Origin: Montifringilla adamsi
Lineage: Eukaryota > Chordata > Aves > Passeriformes > Passeridae
Length of the DNA: 64,000 nt
Reading direction: 5' to 3'
Assembly (NCBI GenBank): GCA_017590115.1
Contig: JAGGNK010009114.1
Location: 20,746,662 to 20,810,661 of the forward strand
Position numbers and translations under genes: made by a program. This document shows positions 1 through 11,100 of the stretch, piece by piece (positions within the stretch are counted from its first letter, which is position 1; each line of letters begins with the position of its first letter). The notes under the pieces are model-generated. The model did not search any database. It was not told the DNA's origin and worked only from the letters and a program-made list of their open reading frames with translations.

Positions 1-18
1 GAACACAAAGACAGTCAC

Positions 19-80
19 GGCTCCGCCGGCGCTCAGCCGGGGAGAGGCTCCGCCGGCGCTCAGCCGGAGAGAGGCTCCGC
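19..80. repeat. GC-rich 27-bp tandem repeat in DDX18 intron 1
   Basis: A 27-bp unit starting GGCTCCGCCGGCGCTCAGCC occurs at 19-45 and 46-72, and its first eight bases recur at 73-80. The two complete copies differ by about one base (GGGGAGA against GGAGAGA). It lies within 20 bp of the exon 1 splice donor. Confidence 0.85.
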
Positions 81-98
81 GGCGCCGCCCGCCCGTAC

Positions 99-216
99 CT
101 GCCCCCTGGGCCGCCTGCAGCTTCAGGTTGCGCTGCCGCAGCTTCAGGTTGCGCTTGTGGATCTTCCTGCGGAGCAGCCGCATGGGCAGGTTGCTGGCAG
201 CAGCCGGCACCGACAT
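99..216 (-). CDS. DDX18: DDX18 exon 1 (DEAD-box RNA helicase 18), N-terminal coding part
   Basis: DDX18 is a nucleolar ATP-dependent RNA helicase of ribosome biogenesis, also known as MrDb. Read on the minus strand from ATG at 216, the exon encodes 39 codons plus one base, beginning MSVPAAASNLPMRLLRRKIH. The stretch NLPMRLLRRKIHKRNLKLRQ aligns closely with the human DDX18 N-terminus (LPMKLLRKKIEKRNLKLRQRNLK, recalled from the family). Compared with human, about six residues, including an Ala run, are inserted between Met1 and the LPM motif. The region is strongly basic, fitting a nucleolar or nuclear targeting segment. The exon ends at CAG|GTACGG, a good splice donor, in phase 1. The -3 base of the start is G. 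A second in-frame ATG lies at 183, equivalent to human Met6. The helicase core is not in this window; the gene continues beyond position 1. The identification is strong although only about 40 residues are visible. Confidence 0.9.
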
Positions 217-252
217 CGCGGCAGCGGCAGCGGGAACCCCGCGCTCCCGACA

Positions 253-258
253 CACGTG
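253..258. promoter_or_regulatory. E-box CACGTG in DDX18 promoter or 5' UTR
   Basis: A perfect palindromic CACGTG lies 37-42 bases upstream of the DDX18 start codon. DDX18/MrDb is a classic direct target of Myc-Max heterodimers, which bind this hexamer, so the placement matches known regulation of the family. Binding itself is an inference. Confidence 0.6.
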
Positions 259-317
259 GGGAGGCCGCGACCGGACCCGCCGGAACCGCCGCGCGCGGGG
301 CCTCACGGGCACCCGGC

Positions 318-332
318 AGCGCCCTCTGGGGG
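318..332. promoter_or_regulatory. CTCF-like motif upstream of DDX18
   Basis: The 15 bases AGCGCCCTCTGGGGG match 14 of 15 positions of the degenerate CTCF core in reverse orientation (RSYGCCMYCTRSTGG). The site is about 100 bp upstream of the start codon, at the gene/desert border. The motif is seen; occupancy is inferred. Confidence 0.45.
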
Positions 333-383
333 CCCGGCGGAGGCAGCGCCGCGCGGGCCCGGCCCCGATCCCTGCCCTGCTCA

Positions 384-475
384 CGGCCTCGATTCCCGCC
401 CCATTCCCGGCCTCGATTCCCGCCCCATTCCCGGCCCCCATCCCTGCTCCGCTCCCGGCCCCGTTCCCAGTCCCG
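384..475. repeat. 24-bp minisatellite upstream of DDX18
   Basis: Two exact 24-bp copies starting CGGCCTCGATTCCCGCCCCA lie at 384-407 and 408-431. More degenerate copies (CGGCCCCCATCCC..., CCGGCCCCGTTCCC...) extend to about 475. In one plus-strand frame this gives an artificial Ile/Pro/Ala repeat peptide, which explains the ORF there. Confidence 0.8.
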
Positions 476-624
476 CTGTCAGCCCGGGACACATCCCGGG
501 TTTCCTTGAGGACTAGACTCGCTGTGTCCCGCACAGATCCCCCAGCCTCACAACACCCGTCTGCCCGGTGGTGCTGCCTCCACCGATGGTCACATATGTC
601 CTACGGGAGAAAGAGACAGAATTA

Positions 625-1150
625 AAGAATCAGGTTGGAAAAGAACTCTGAGATCATCGAGTCCAACCTACGAGCAAAATCACCATGTACCCCGTGGCAG
701 GAGCACCATGTCCAAGCTTTCCTTAAACACCTCCAGGGATGGTGACTCCACCACCTCCCCGGGCAGTTCATTCCAATGTTTAATCACAATTTGTGAAGAA
801 ATTCCTTCTAATATCCAACCTAAGCCTCCCTTGGTACAGCTTGAAGCCATGTGCTCTTGTTCCCTGGGAGCAGAGCCCGTCCCCTCCGGCTGTCCCCTCC
901 TGTCAGGAATTGTGGAGGGCAGAGGGGCTCCCGAAGCTCCTTTTTTCCAGGCTAAGCACCCCCAGCGCCCTCAGCGCTGCTCATCAGACTCGTGCTCCTT
1001 ACTCTGCACTCACTGCAGCCCCTCTGGAACTGAGGGCACAGCACTCGAAGTGTTTATTTACAGAGGCAGGGTCACTTCCCTGCTCCTCCAAAGAGTGATT
1101 CCCCAAGGCTGACCCGCAGCGCCCACCGGCTGCTTCCCGACGGCAGAGGG
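625..1150 (-). mobile_element. CR1 LINE 3' fragment
   Basis: On the plus strand this reads as the antisense of a CR1 3' region. It opens with AGGTTGGAAAAGAAC and GATCATCGAGTCCAACC, followed by CTCCAGGGATGGTGACTCCA, then AAGAAATTCCTTCTAATATC, CAGGCTAAGCACCCCCAGC and CTCATCAGACTCGTGCTCC, and finally GTCACTTCCCTGCTCCTCC. This is the diagnostic order for avian CR1. CR1 copies are normally 5'-truncated, and this one carries no intact reverse-transcriptase ORF. The 5' boundary near 1150 is approximate. It starts within 100 bp of the DDX18 CpG island. Confidence 0.88.
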
Positions 1151-4100
1151 CACAGACAGCACAGGGATGTGCTTTGCCACCAGAAACCAGAAACCAGCGC
1201 CTTCTGAGACCCGAGACGACAAACTGAGTGAGGTTCAGACTTGATACCTTGCTGTAACACAGAATAAGCTACGGAACTATTTCTACATTAAGATACAAAA
1301 GTAATTTCCACCATCCGTAATTATTGTTTTCCGTGTTTAGGTCATTTGGATTACCAGGATGAGAATTAAATTTGTCTTACATGTGAACCATGCCATACTA
1401 TCCAGACTTTCACAGACTGGATGCTGCTGCTTCAATAAGTTGAATGGATTATTGCTATTTTCATCAGCTGCATTTGAAACTAAACTGATCCATCCTCAGC
1501 AAGAAAGGCTTTTGGTACAGACTCTGGAGGAACTCAGTTTTACCTGCTTAATTTTAGGCAGGTGAAAGTTCCTTACTGCAACTCAGTGTAATTTAGGTTT
1601 TGTGTCTATTTTCTCCCTGGCTACCTTATATTGCATTTGCAGAATGTATTTTTAAGTAGACATGGGTTTGCTCTTCCTAGTCTGTACTGATTTATATGGA
1701 TGTGTTTAGATTTACTATTTGGATCCAGATTTAACCCAGGCAGTGCTTCTTTCTGGAATATGGTCATTGTGCAGATAAAATGTATAAAGATCTGGATAGC
1801 AGGGAGCTGACACTAATACACTGAGGAAGGACAAAGTTATGTCCTTTGAGTATGGCATGGTCCTCATGTTCCCATTTTAACCAGTAGTGCCAGGATCATC
1901 GCTGTTTTTGCTTTCACATCTGTCATCACACCCCCAGCCTTGCCAAAAATTATGACCTGGTAAAGGATTCTGGTCAGGTAAAAGCCTTTATATAAAGAAC
2001 TCACCTCAGTGTCCATGCTGGGTTCTGGCTGACTTGGCAAGTCTCTGTGAAATTGCATTAGTGTGGCACAAGGCCCACATTGATAAACTGTCCTGAGCAG
2101 TTATGTCAGATCCCACTGACCTGCTCTGTTGGCTACAGTCAGCATGGCACACAAGGAAAATTTTATAGACAAAAGATGCTCTTGCATCTGTGTACACAGA
2201 TGTCAGGGCATTCTGTATAAGAATTCAGAAATTACAGATTTTTTTTTTTTAGGTTGCAAATTATCATGAGCTCCAAAATTGCTTTTTCTCAATGTATTGT
2301 AAAACATGTTACTTAGAATTAACAAACAAATGTTCTTCTTTCTGGAAATTTCAAAATGTGTTTTTTAGCTTCCTTCTTTTAGCATAATTTGATTTTCTTC
2401 AAGCTGTTATTGTGGAAAGTCACAAAAAAAAAAAAAAGAAAAAAGAGAAGACTCAGAACATAATAATGATAATATTATTGTGACAGGTCTGGACAGTAAT
2501 TTAAACCACTAGCTCATGTTAATAGTTTTTCTCTGAATTTTGGCATTTCTTAGATAGCATGTGAATCCCCTCTAGTACAAGTGTCATTTTTGTCCAATAC
2601 ATTCATTCCTAATTGCTTGAGTTATCAGGGAATCATTACTAACAAAGGATTTTCTCAAATGGTTATTGAATTGTTGTCAAAATGTCCCAAATTTTCTACC
2701 CATGATCTTGCAGGTAGGTTTGTAGGGAAACTTGTTTTGTGTGAATAAAACCTTTATAGAGCTGAATAAGTCCTTATGAGATAAAGGTGAATATTTTTAA
2801 TGGGCTGCCAATGTCAATATTTTATCTACCAGAGTTAATTCATCCTTATAGCCAAATTCAGAATATTTGTGCCTACTTACCATAAACTAACTTGTGTTGA
2901 TTAAAATGTAACACAGAAGTAGTCATTTATTTCAGTTGTATCATTTCAAGCAGAAGGTATAACTTATACAAAAGGTGCCAAAACCCCATCTAGAAATGGT
3001 CATGAAATGAAAGTGTGTAGCCATTTTTTAATACAGGATTTTAGGTACAGAGCTGAATTAAAGAAGAGAAGTTTTTTTTTCAGAAATCAGAATTTTTAAA
3101 GAAATGTTTTTTTGATGTCTTAGGTTGAACATGAAGAAAATCAACACTGATGTAATTTATGAACATCTGCACCATTCAGCTAAAAGTTCTGAACTAGAAA
3201 ACTAAAGCCTTTATTGCTTGCAGCCACAAACTGGAAAACTGTTCAGAGCTGTCTTTTAATTTTTAGCAGATTATTATTTTCCATGTTAGAGCAAATTTAT
3301 CTGTCAGACAGTAATACAAAAGGACTTGGTTTAAAATCAGATTTTTTTTTTTAAATATGTCTACCTTACCAGTGTGTGTACATATGCAAATGGTGGATAC
3401 AAAGTGTCTGCAGAAATAATCAATTTTCTAATTTAGTGGAAATATATAATTCTGAAATGCGGACTTTGACAGAGAAAAGTAACCCAAATCTGAACTGATA
3501 TAAATGGCATAGTTACAGATATATTCAGATACATCACATGGAGAATAGATGACTTGATTTATAGAACATGTCAATGTTAGTGTGAGTTAGACAAATCATG
3601 TATTTGTAGGCTATCACTGGATATCTCTGAACTTGTGAGGGAATTCAAAGTATGGCTTACAAGGCGAGTAAGGTATCCATGTTTGGAAAAAGCAAGGTAG
3701 GCTATCACAATCACATATTTTTAGGGTTTGGTTTAATGCTGCTTTCAGCTACTTCTCCCTTGTGCCATGTGGCAGTCTGGTCTCAATTACAAGTGACAGC
3801 AGCAGCACTTGGTGGACATGGCAGTAGAGCTGAGTTCAAATCACATCACTGAATTTTTTATTTCTCATTCAGCCCATATTTTACAGCTGTAACTGAAACC
3901 ATTGCAGGTATTCTAATGCACGATCTCCTCTTTGACACACAGAGGACCAAAATCCTGGAAATGCCACCTTGTAGGAAATGTTGGAGTTCTTCCTTGCAGT
4001 AAGAGATTATTTTATGGTTATCACTGACACACTGCAAACAAAAGGTCTTCAGGAAAACAAGGTGCTATACACATTTTTATCCTCACAGAGGCAATGAGAG

Positions 4101-4222
4101 AACAACAAATACATAATGCAAGAGCAGTGCACAGTTTGTAATGTACCACTGGCAGGCAGGAGGGTACCATGAGGATAACTGAAGTGCAAAACTATGCATG
4201 GCACACAGCTGAAGAGTTTAGA

Positions 4223-4252
4223 TTTTATTTTATTTTATTTTATTTTATTTTA
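4223..4252. repeat. (TTTTA)6 microsatellite
   Basis: Six uninterrupted copies of TTTTA, a likely length-polymorphic pentanucleotide repeat. Confidence 0.95.
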
Positions 4253-5108
4253 AAGTTTGTTTCTGATATTTACAATTTAAACTTACAAAATATTTTTGGG
4301 GTCCTCAGAAGCTGCTTTTCTGAATCAGATGAAATAATAATCAGATATTTTCTGTTCTGTTTTAGGAGGCTGTTTACAGGTTTGCTTCCCCTGTTCCACA
4401 AACCCTAGCATGTGTTGATAAATAGCTTGCTTTTGCACATGACAGTAAGCTACAGCCACTTTTATTAAGACAGCATGTAAATTCACAGTATTCTTTTTTT
4501 ACTTACAACAATCCAATCTTTAACATTTTCCTGTTTTTAAAAAACTTAGTGAAGGTTTCTCAAAATGCTGCAAATGCTACAAGTAGGATCATGTGATTTA
4601 TTAGCAGATTAATCAAACTGCAGGTGTAGCAACTAGTTTATAACTTACAGACTGACAGGTTCATAACCCTTAAAATAATAATTTTCTCAGGCATAAAAGG
4701 CATTCCTTTTACAGTGCCCTCATTAATTTAAAGAATCCTAGTGAATATATTACTGTCTCCTATTCAGAAGGAGTGTGTCTTTTATATTGCTTTATCATTT
4801 ACAGATCTTCATTTAAAATAGCTCTGTTCAAACGATACAAAGTCATGATTCAACTCAAAGAGAGTATGAAATATAATACAGTAAGGGAAATGTAGGGTAA
4901 TATTTAGGGCTAACTAAAACTCTTTGCAGGTCTTTTGAAGGTAAAATTTGAAGGGGAGGGATATTCTGGGTGCATAGCAGCTGGATGGAGGCTGATTAGT
5001 GGCAGTTTGTGGCTGGAATGAACACAAGATGTCACCCTCGCTGTGAGAGAGCTCCAACACACAAACGCCTTTAGCTGAAGAGGAAAGGGAAGGAAGGATT
5101 GAGGTTAC

Positions 5109-5131
5109 TTTTTTTTTTTTTTTTTTTTTTT
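5109..5131. repeat. T23 homopolymer
   Basis: Uninterrupted run of 23 T. No polyadenylation-type hexamer stands at the right distance on the minus strand, so nothing suggests a retrocopy tail. Confidence 0.95.
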
Positions 5132-8100
5132 AAAGTTGTCCATCACGTGTGTTCCTTCATTTACCTATCCTGGAACACTGTTTCACTGCAAAATCTTCTC
5201 CACCTTGCTGAGTATTTATAAGAAAATTCTCTCATGCTATTTATAATTTTTAAAGTGTTTTTTAAAAGTAGGTTCTGAAATTTGGAATCAGGTTTTACTT
5301 CCTTGAGTAGTAACTCTATGTTTCTTATACTGTTAGTGACAAAGTTGATGGAGAACAAAGTGCCATATATTTCTGAGTTTTCTGCAGTAACATTAATTTT
5401 CATACATTTACCTGGAAGTCTTAAAGCTTATAGAAGGATGGAATGGTAATTATTGTGAAAAACTTTCAGATAATATAATGAGCTGAGTTGTCACATTTCT
5501 TCCTAAAATGTGTAAACCTTTTTGTGCTGAAGAGTAATATTTTCACTATGTAACAGTTTGAAATTCCCTTTACCTTTATTCTAAACAATACAAAATTCTT
5601 CCTTTGATGAAGATGGGGTTTAAAATCTTGAATTAAACAAAACACTGATTAAACAATGTTATTAGCATTCTTTAATTATAATTCAACTCCTTGAGCTAAG
5701 GCCTCTGAATCCAGTAATGCAGACAGCATGCCTATGTTCAAGCATTTATGCTGTAAATGCTTGTTTCCTTGAAGACATCCCAAGTGTGGAACTTGTGAGG
5801 ACACACCTCAATGTCTTGTTGAGTTGTAGGTGCTCCTGTTACCTTAAGTGGTTGTTCTCATTTCATTTGTGTCATCCACACAGTGGAATATCTTCATCAG
5901 TGAGGTGAGGATAGCCATACTTCTTCACTCCCACTGCCTGTTTCTGTTTAGGTTGCAAGGCTTTGAAGAAAGAACTATTTTAAAACAGGTATTTGCATGG
6001 GACCTAAAGAGACAGAGTCTGTGTTGGACAGAGAAGGCCCATGTTTCTCAGGGAGCTCTGGGCACTATTGTAATATTGATTAAACAAAAGTGTGTTATTC
6101 TTAACCACCAAAATTTAAATATAGAAGTGATAGTAAAATACTATATTATTGCAAAGTATACATCTAGTGTGAACAAATTCTTATCAACCTGGAGAGAGGA
6201 GACAACTAAATAGGGAACACAGACCATGTCAAATAATCTGTGATACCTCTAGCTGGCTGTCATTTTAGCCCACTCTTGAACAACTTCAAGAAAATATCAA
6301 AAGGGTTCATTCTTACATTTTCCTTGGAATGGCTCACCCCTCCCTTGCCCAATATCATTATTATGCTTGTACATCCCTAGTTTTACTGTAGTCTTCTGCT
6401 CTGCATAATTCTGCATGTCCTTAGACACGGTGTAAGTCACTTTTACTTGTAAGGCCCTTTCAGATTGGCATTTAAAGGAGATTTAATATCCCTAAGAATG
6501 AGAATGATTGGTTCCTGTCAACCACTATGATCTTGTTTTTTCTGATTGAAAGTCAGCAGAAGATTGGAGAGTCAGCACTCCAAAAGAGAATGTTTAAGTA
6601 GCTTGTATTACTGGGCTCTGAGCTTTTACGGTTCAGGCCTTTATAAACTGTGTCAAGCTGTGATAGTTATAATTATTGCACACGTTGGCTTAACCTATAT
6701 CGTGCAGTCATAATGCATTAGCCTTTCTAGCTTTCATTTGCCTGTCTTTTATTAACTGTGACATTTTCCCTTAAAGGTTCAGAGCAAGCATGACTTTATG
6801 ATCAACCATAAGCTTTAACTAAACCGACTCTTTTTTTCCCAAGGAAGGCTGTTGTGGAAGAAACCAGGAGATGGCAGTCTTTCTTAATGGATCACGGTTT
6901 AATCTGTTGGTGACTACAATTTCTGTTCTTGTGCCCCAGGATAGGCAAAAAATTTAAAATGAGGTGAAGGAAGGGCTACATTTCTTGTCTTGTTGGCACA
7001 GGAAACCATTTCATGCCCTGGTATCTTCCAGAGGCTTTTCTTTCAGTTGTCAGATCTTGAACTGTCATATAAATCCAGGGGGAACTGTGGTTCACATTGG
7101 CCTTAGTGCAGTTTTCTCACCTGGCTGTTTCAACATACCTGAAGTACAGTTCTCTGCTCCCTGGTAACACAGAGGAGAAGCCAGTGAGTAGCCAACCTTG
7201 CTGAGACTGTGCCCTTGGTCTGAAGGCAGGCCATTTCACAGAAAACCAGCTGAGAAACAAAGCTCCATTCATTCATCTCTGTTTAATCAGCAAAAGCATA
7301 GTAACTCAGAGACTGTATGACCTACTCTTTCTCACTGTTAACTTGTCCCTCAATTTATGTGTCACCATTCTTGGACAACTCAGTGCCTCCTCAGGGGATC
7401 AAGATGTTTTTAAGTGGCTGTGGTCTCTGTTTGATCTCTGTTATGTAATGTGACAAAAGGCAGTGTCACATCTGTTTATAGCCCAGTGGGATAACACTGT
7501 CCTGGTGTGTGATTGTCTGTTCTTACTGGAGAAATAATTATTTCATGGCAGTATTAGATACCAGGTTATTTTGAGCTGTTGGCTGCAAGCATGAACAGAA
7601 ACTTCTTGCCTTTTTATATATTTTTCTGCAGAGTAAGCACCAGAAAGTGGCACAGAAGACCACAAACATGGCTTAAATTAAGTCTTTTTCTTTATTGACA
7701 CAACACAACTTAAACAGAGCTTAGGAAAACCATGGTCTGCCTTCAATTATTTATTAGAACCTGTGATAGATTTAATTCTAACAAACTAAAAATCTTCTGT
7801 CTCCCCAGTCATTATGGCATTTGGACTCCCAAAGCTGCCTCTCAGCCTTACCACTGCTTCCCTTAAACTGCAGTAAGAAGCATGGGAATTGCAAGTGTGG
7901 AAAGACCAAGAGCAGTAATTATTCATCATAACATCAGGCTCATACATTGTTTGGACCAACACTTTGTCTTTCACTGGGGAAAATTCTTGCTTTGCTTTGT
8001 CTTTAAAAATAGTCCAAATTCTCTTAAACAACACATAACTGACTAATAGAAATATTAGAATAATAAAAATAATACATTCTTTTAGACAGTGTTAAATAAG

Positions 8101-11100
8101 GGGAGCAGATATAGAACTTAGCTAATGTTTATTAAGTATTCTAATTGCTACCTGAACTTGTTGCAGAGAAAACAGAGGGAAAACAATACATTGCTCCAAA
8201 TGTCCAGCTGTATTCTTACTCATCATATCTGTCAGTAGTGTAAAGGAAAGGTTTTGGTTTTTCAAGCTAGTGATAACAGACCTCCAGGTCATGTTTTTGT
8301 AGAAAGGTCCTTAACCTTTCTCCTGCAGCTCACCTTGTTCATTTTGGTGCATGTTACTCAATGTCTTGGATCTGTTTTCCTGAGCATCCATGCCTGTAGA
8401 CATTCTGCAGATGACTGGTTCTCCCAGCAGAGCCCTGTTTTTAACTTGGCATGCAGGAAGATGATCTGTTCCCATCTAGAATGCAAATGTCTGGAGTTGC
8501 CAGGATTCTGCAGGTGAGAATTGTGTACATGGTGAAGAGTATCTGGATACAGGTTGGGAATACTGAAAGTTTGGGTACACTGAAAGTGTAAAACTCTTTG
8601 GTAAGGCAAAACTCCTTTGCATATGAATGACACTGAGTGTATTTACCAAAGTTTGTTATTTTATCTGTGTCACAAAATATCTGAAAAGTATATGACATTT
8701 CAGTTGCTAGGCAGCATCATGCTACAGGCCTTTAAAAGCCGTGTCAAACATTTAGCTTAATCATTTGCCAGAAGTGTTTAAAAGCATAATGTCTCATTAA
8801 TAATTATTAAATCACTGAGTCATTCAAAGAGAGATGTTCCATCTCTACTTTTATAGTGGTAAAACACAGGTCATTTACTGGGTATGCAAGAGCACAGCAG
8901 ATATTAGAATTACAGAGCCTTATTGGAGGATATGCATGAATCAAAGAAGAAAGCCAAGGTATACAGACTAGATTCTCTACTACCCCATTCTCTGAGAGCA
9001 CAAACATTCCCATGTAAATTGACAGGTGTAAAGAAACAACATTAATGATAGAACCAAATTTCCATGTTGGCTGTAGGACTGGAACTCAGAAAATACATGT
9101 GGAACTTTTACCTTTACCGCAGACATCCTGCATGATTGGAGTAAATCGTTCATGGTCTCATTCCTGCCAAGTAACCATGGACAGTATCAGAGAGCCTGTG
9201 TTAAAGCCCTCACTCCAAGCAGTTCCAGTGTCACGTGAGCTCCACAGTGGGGCCAGTCTCTCTTGAGCAGCTGTTGGGAGTACGGAGTGAACAGGCTCTG
9301 AGCAATCCTTCCGAGCAGTTTGGGAAATCATGCTGGGTGCTCCTCTGGGTTTGTAGGTTCTGAGTTTCACCTGGTTGAGTTGAAATGCTGTACTGCCCTA
9401 GAGTGTCACTCATACCATTTGGATAGAGTTCAGTAACCATTATGCTTGCTTATCCATGGAATGATCAATCCTTGACCGGAGTTCAGGGCATGTGGGGAAT
9501 CCTGGACACCGTTAGGGACACAGTCTGGAGGGCTTTCCTGTGTCCTTCTGCTAAGCCCTTGGCCTCCCAGGGGTATGTTTTGGCAGTTCAGACTTAGGGC
9601 ACACACCTTAGCCTCCTCAGAATAGACACCCCCTTTGAAAGCACCATTTTCAGTTGTATGCTATGTACATGATTTTGCAGTACTCTGACTCTGGCTGATC
9701 TTGTACAGCTATTTGTTGGTCACTATGAGGCTTTCTCCAGAGTCTGATTACTTGGGATAGGAATTTATCTGCTAAAGTAAAGACATTTTGTTTGTGCCAC
9801 AGAAATGTTCTTACATTATTGGTCTGACAGAAGATAAGGCATTGAGTAAGTCTGGCACGGGAGGTGATGCTGAGAGACACTGGGAGATAGATCAAATTGA
9901 ATTCCCTGGCCAGCCTGACTTCAGTGCAGAATATTTACTTCCTCCAGGGAAGTTAAACCTCACCTCCACTGCGCACTTCTACTGCAACTTTACACCTTCT
10001 AGATAGTTAACTTTCTTTAAGAAGAATGAGCAAACTACTTTTAAACAATTTTTAATTACATAATTTCCAACATCATATTATCTTTCCTTTAAACAGCACA
10101 GCTTTAGCAGAGATACAGATCTGTGACCAGGAGGTGTGGATCTGTTATCTTTCCATCATTATTATTGTGGTTTTTCATTGATTTTGAGACAGATTCTGTG
10201 AGTTTCATACTCAAATCATCTAATAGATTAACACACACAATTTTAAGTGTGATTTGGAAGCTCCCAGTGTCTTCATCTGACTTCTCTGATTTTGCCTTTC
10301 TATGTAACAGTGAAAGTGCAGAATGAAGAACTGATCCTGCTTCAAAATTCTGCTTCTCTCTTGTTATATTTCATTTAATGGGAAAATGTTTATAATTTCA
10401 GCATGTAATTTTCTGCTATTCTCAGCTTTAGTGATATAAGCAGTACTCAGGGTGTGTTTGAGAGATACACTTTCATCAGTAAAGAACAGTCTAGTGAACT
10501 AATGTAGAACGAACAAGAACTGTAGAAAGATTAAAATTTTCCTATGCTATTGGAATGGAAGTAGACCCTTGAGTAAAATATTTCAGGAAACAAATCCAGT
10601 AGGGTCCAATTTAAAGAAAAAGTCCACTTACATGGATAAGTACAGGTTTCTGACTTTTCCTCTCTTTCAGAATTTCCCCCTAAGTTATGAAATAAGAATA
10701 ATTACTTCAAGAAAATTTTTCTGATCATTTATTCTACTAGAATTTTCTGGAGTACATTTTCAGATCATGGATTATAGGTGCATTTCTCATTATCACTAAT
10801 GAGAATTTCAATGCATGAAATAATTTTACAGTGCTATTTTGTCTGACTTGTATTACACCTGTCAGTCTGCTTTCTCCTGCTATTTCATTAATATTTAAAT
10901 ATTAATATTTAAAGGTCAAACTTAGCCTTCAGTGATATTAAAATATATTATTCCGTTTCATCTGACTTTAGGAGAACATTTCTGGGACAGTTCTCAGTAG
11001 ACAGGGAAAAAGGTAAATCACCACACACTTTGCTGCCTTTTTAATCCAGTTTTTTTGTTCTCTTTCCAGCAGAGATTGAACAGTTTCCATCTCAGAGGGG

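Larger units (their letters stand above)
1..540 (-). promoter_or_regulatory. DDX18: CpG island spanning DDX18 promoter, exon 1 and start of intron 1
   Basis: This stretch is very GC-rich and full of CpG, in sharp contrast to the CpG-poor sequence that follows from about 600. It covers the 5' flank, first exon and beginning of the first intron of DDX18, as for a housekeeping gene. The transcription start cannot be fixed from sequence; I see no clear TATA box upstream of the start codon. Plus-strand ORFs across 128-625 are composition artefacts of the island and of a Pro/Ala-coding repeat. CpG islands often fire in both directions, so an upstream noncoding transcript towards higher coordinates is possible but not shown. 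Confidence 0.85.

Noticed and set aside
128..625. 165-codon plus-strand ORF (and the 119-codon ORF in another frame) over the CpG island
   Set aside because: It lies antisense to DDX18 exon 1, is dominated by Arg and Pro/Ala from GC-rich minisatellite sequence, and has no known domain.
708..1112. 134-codon plus-strand ORF
   Set aside because: It is entirely inside an antisense CR1 fragment and translates non-coding 3' LINE sequence.
3780..3850. tRNA B-box-like GAGTTCAAATC
   Set aside because: No matching A-box or cloverleaf could be built, and similarity to SINE heads is too weak.
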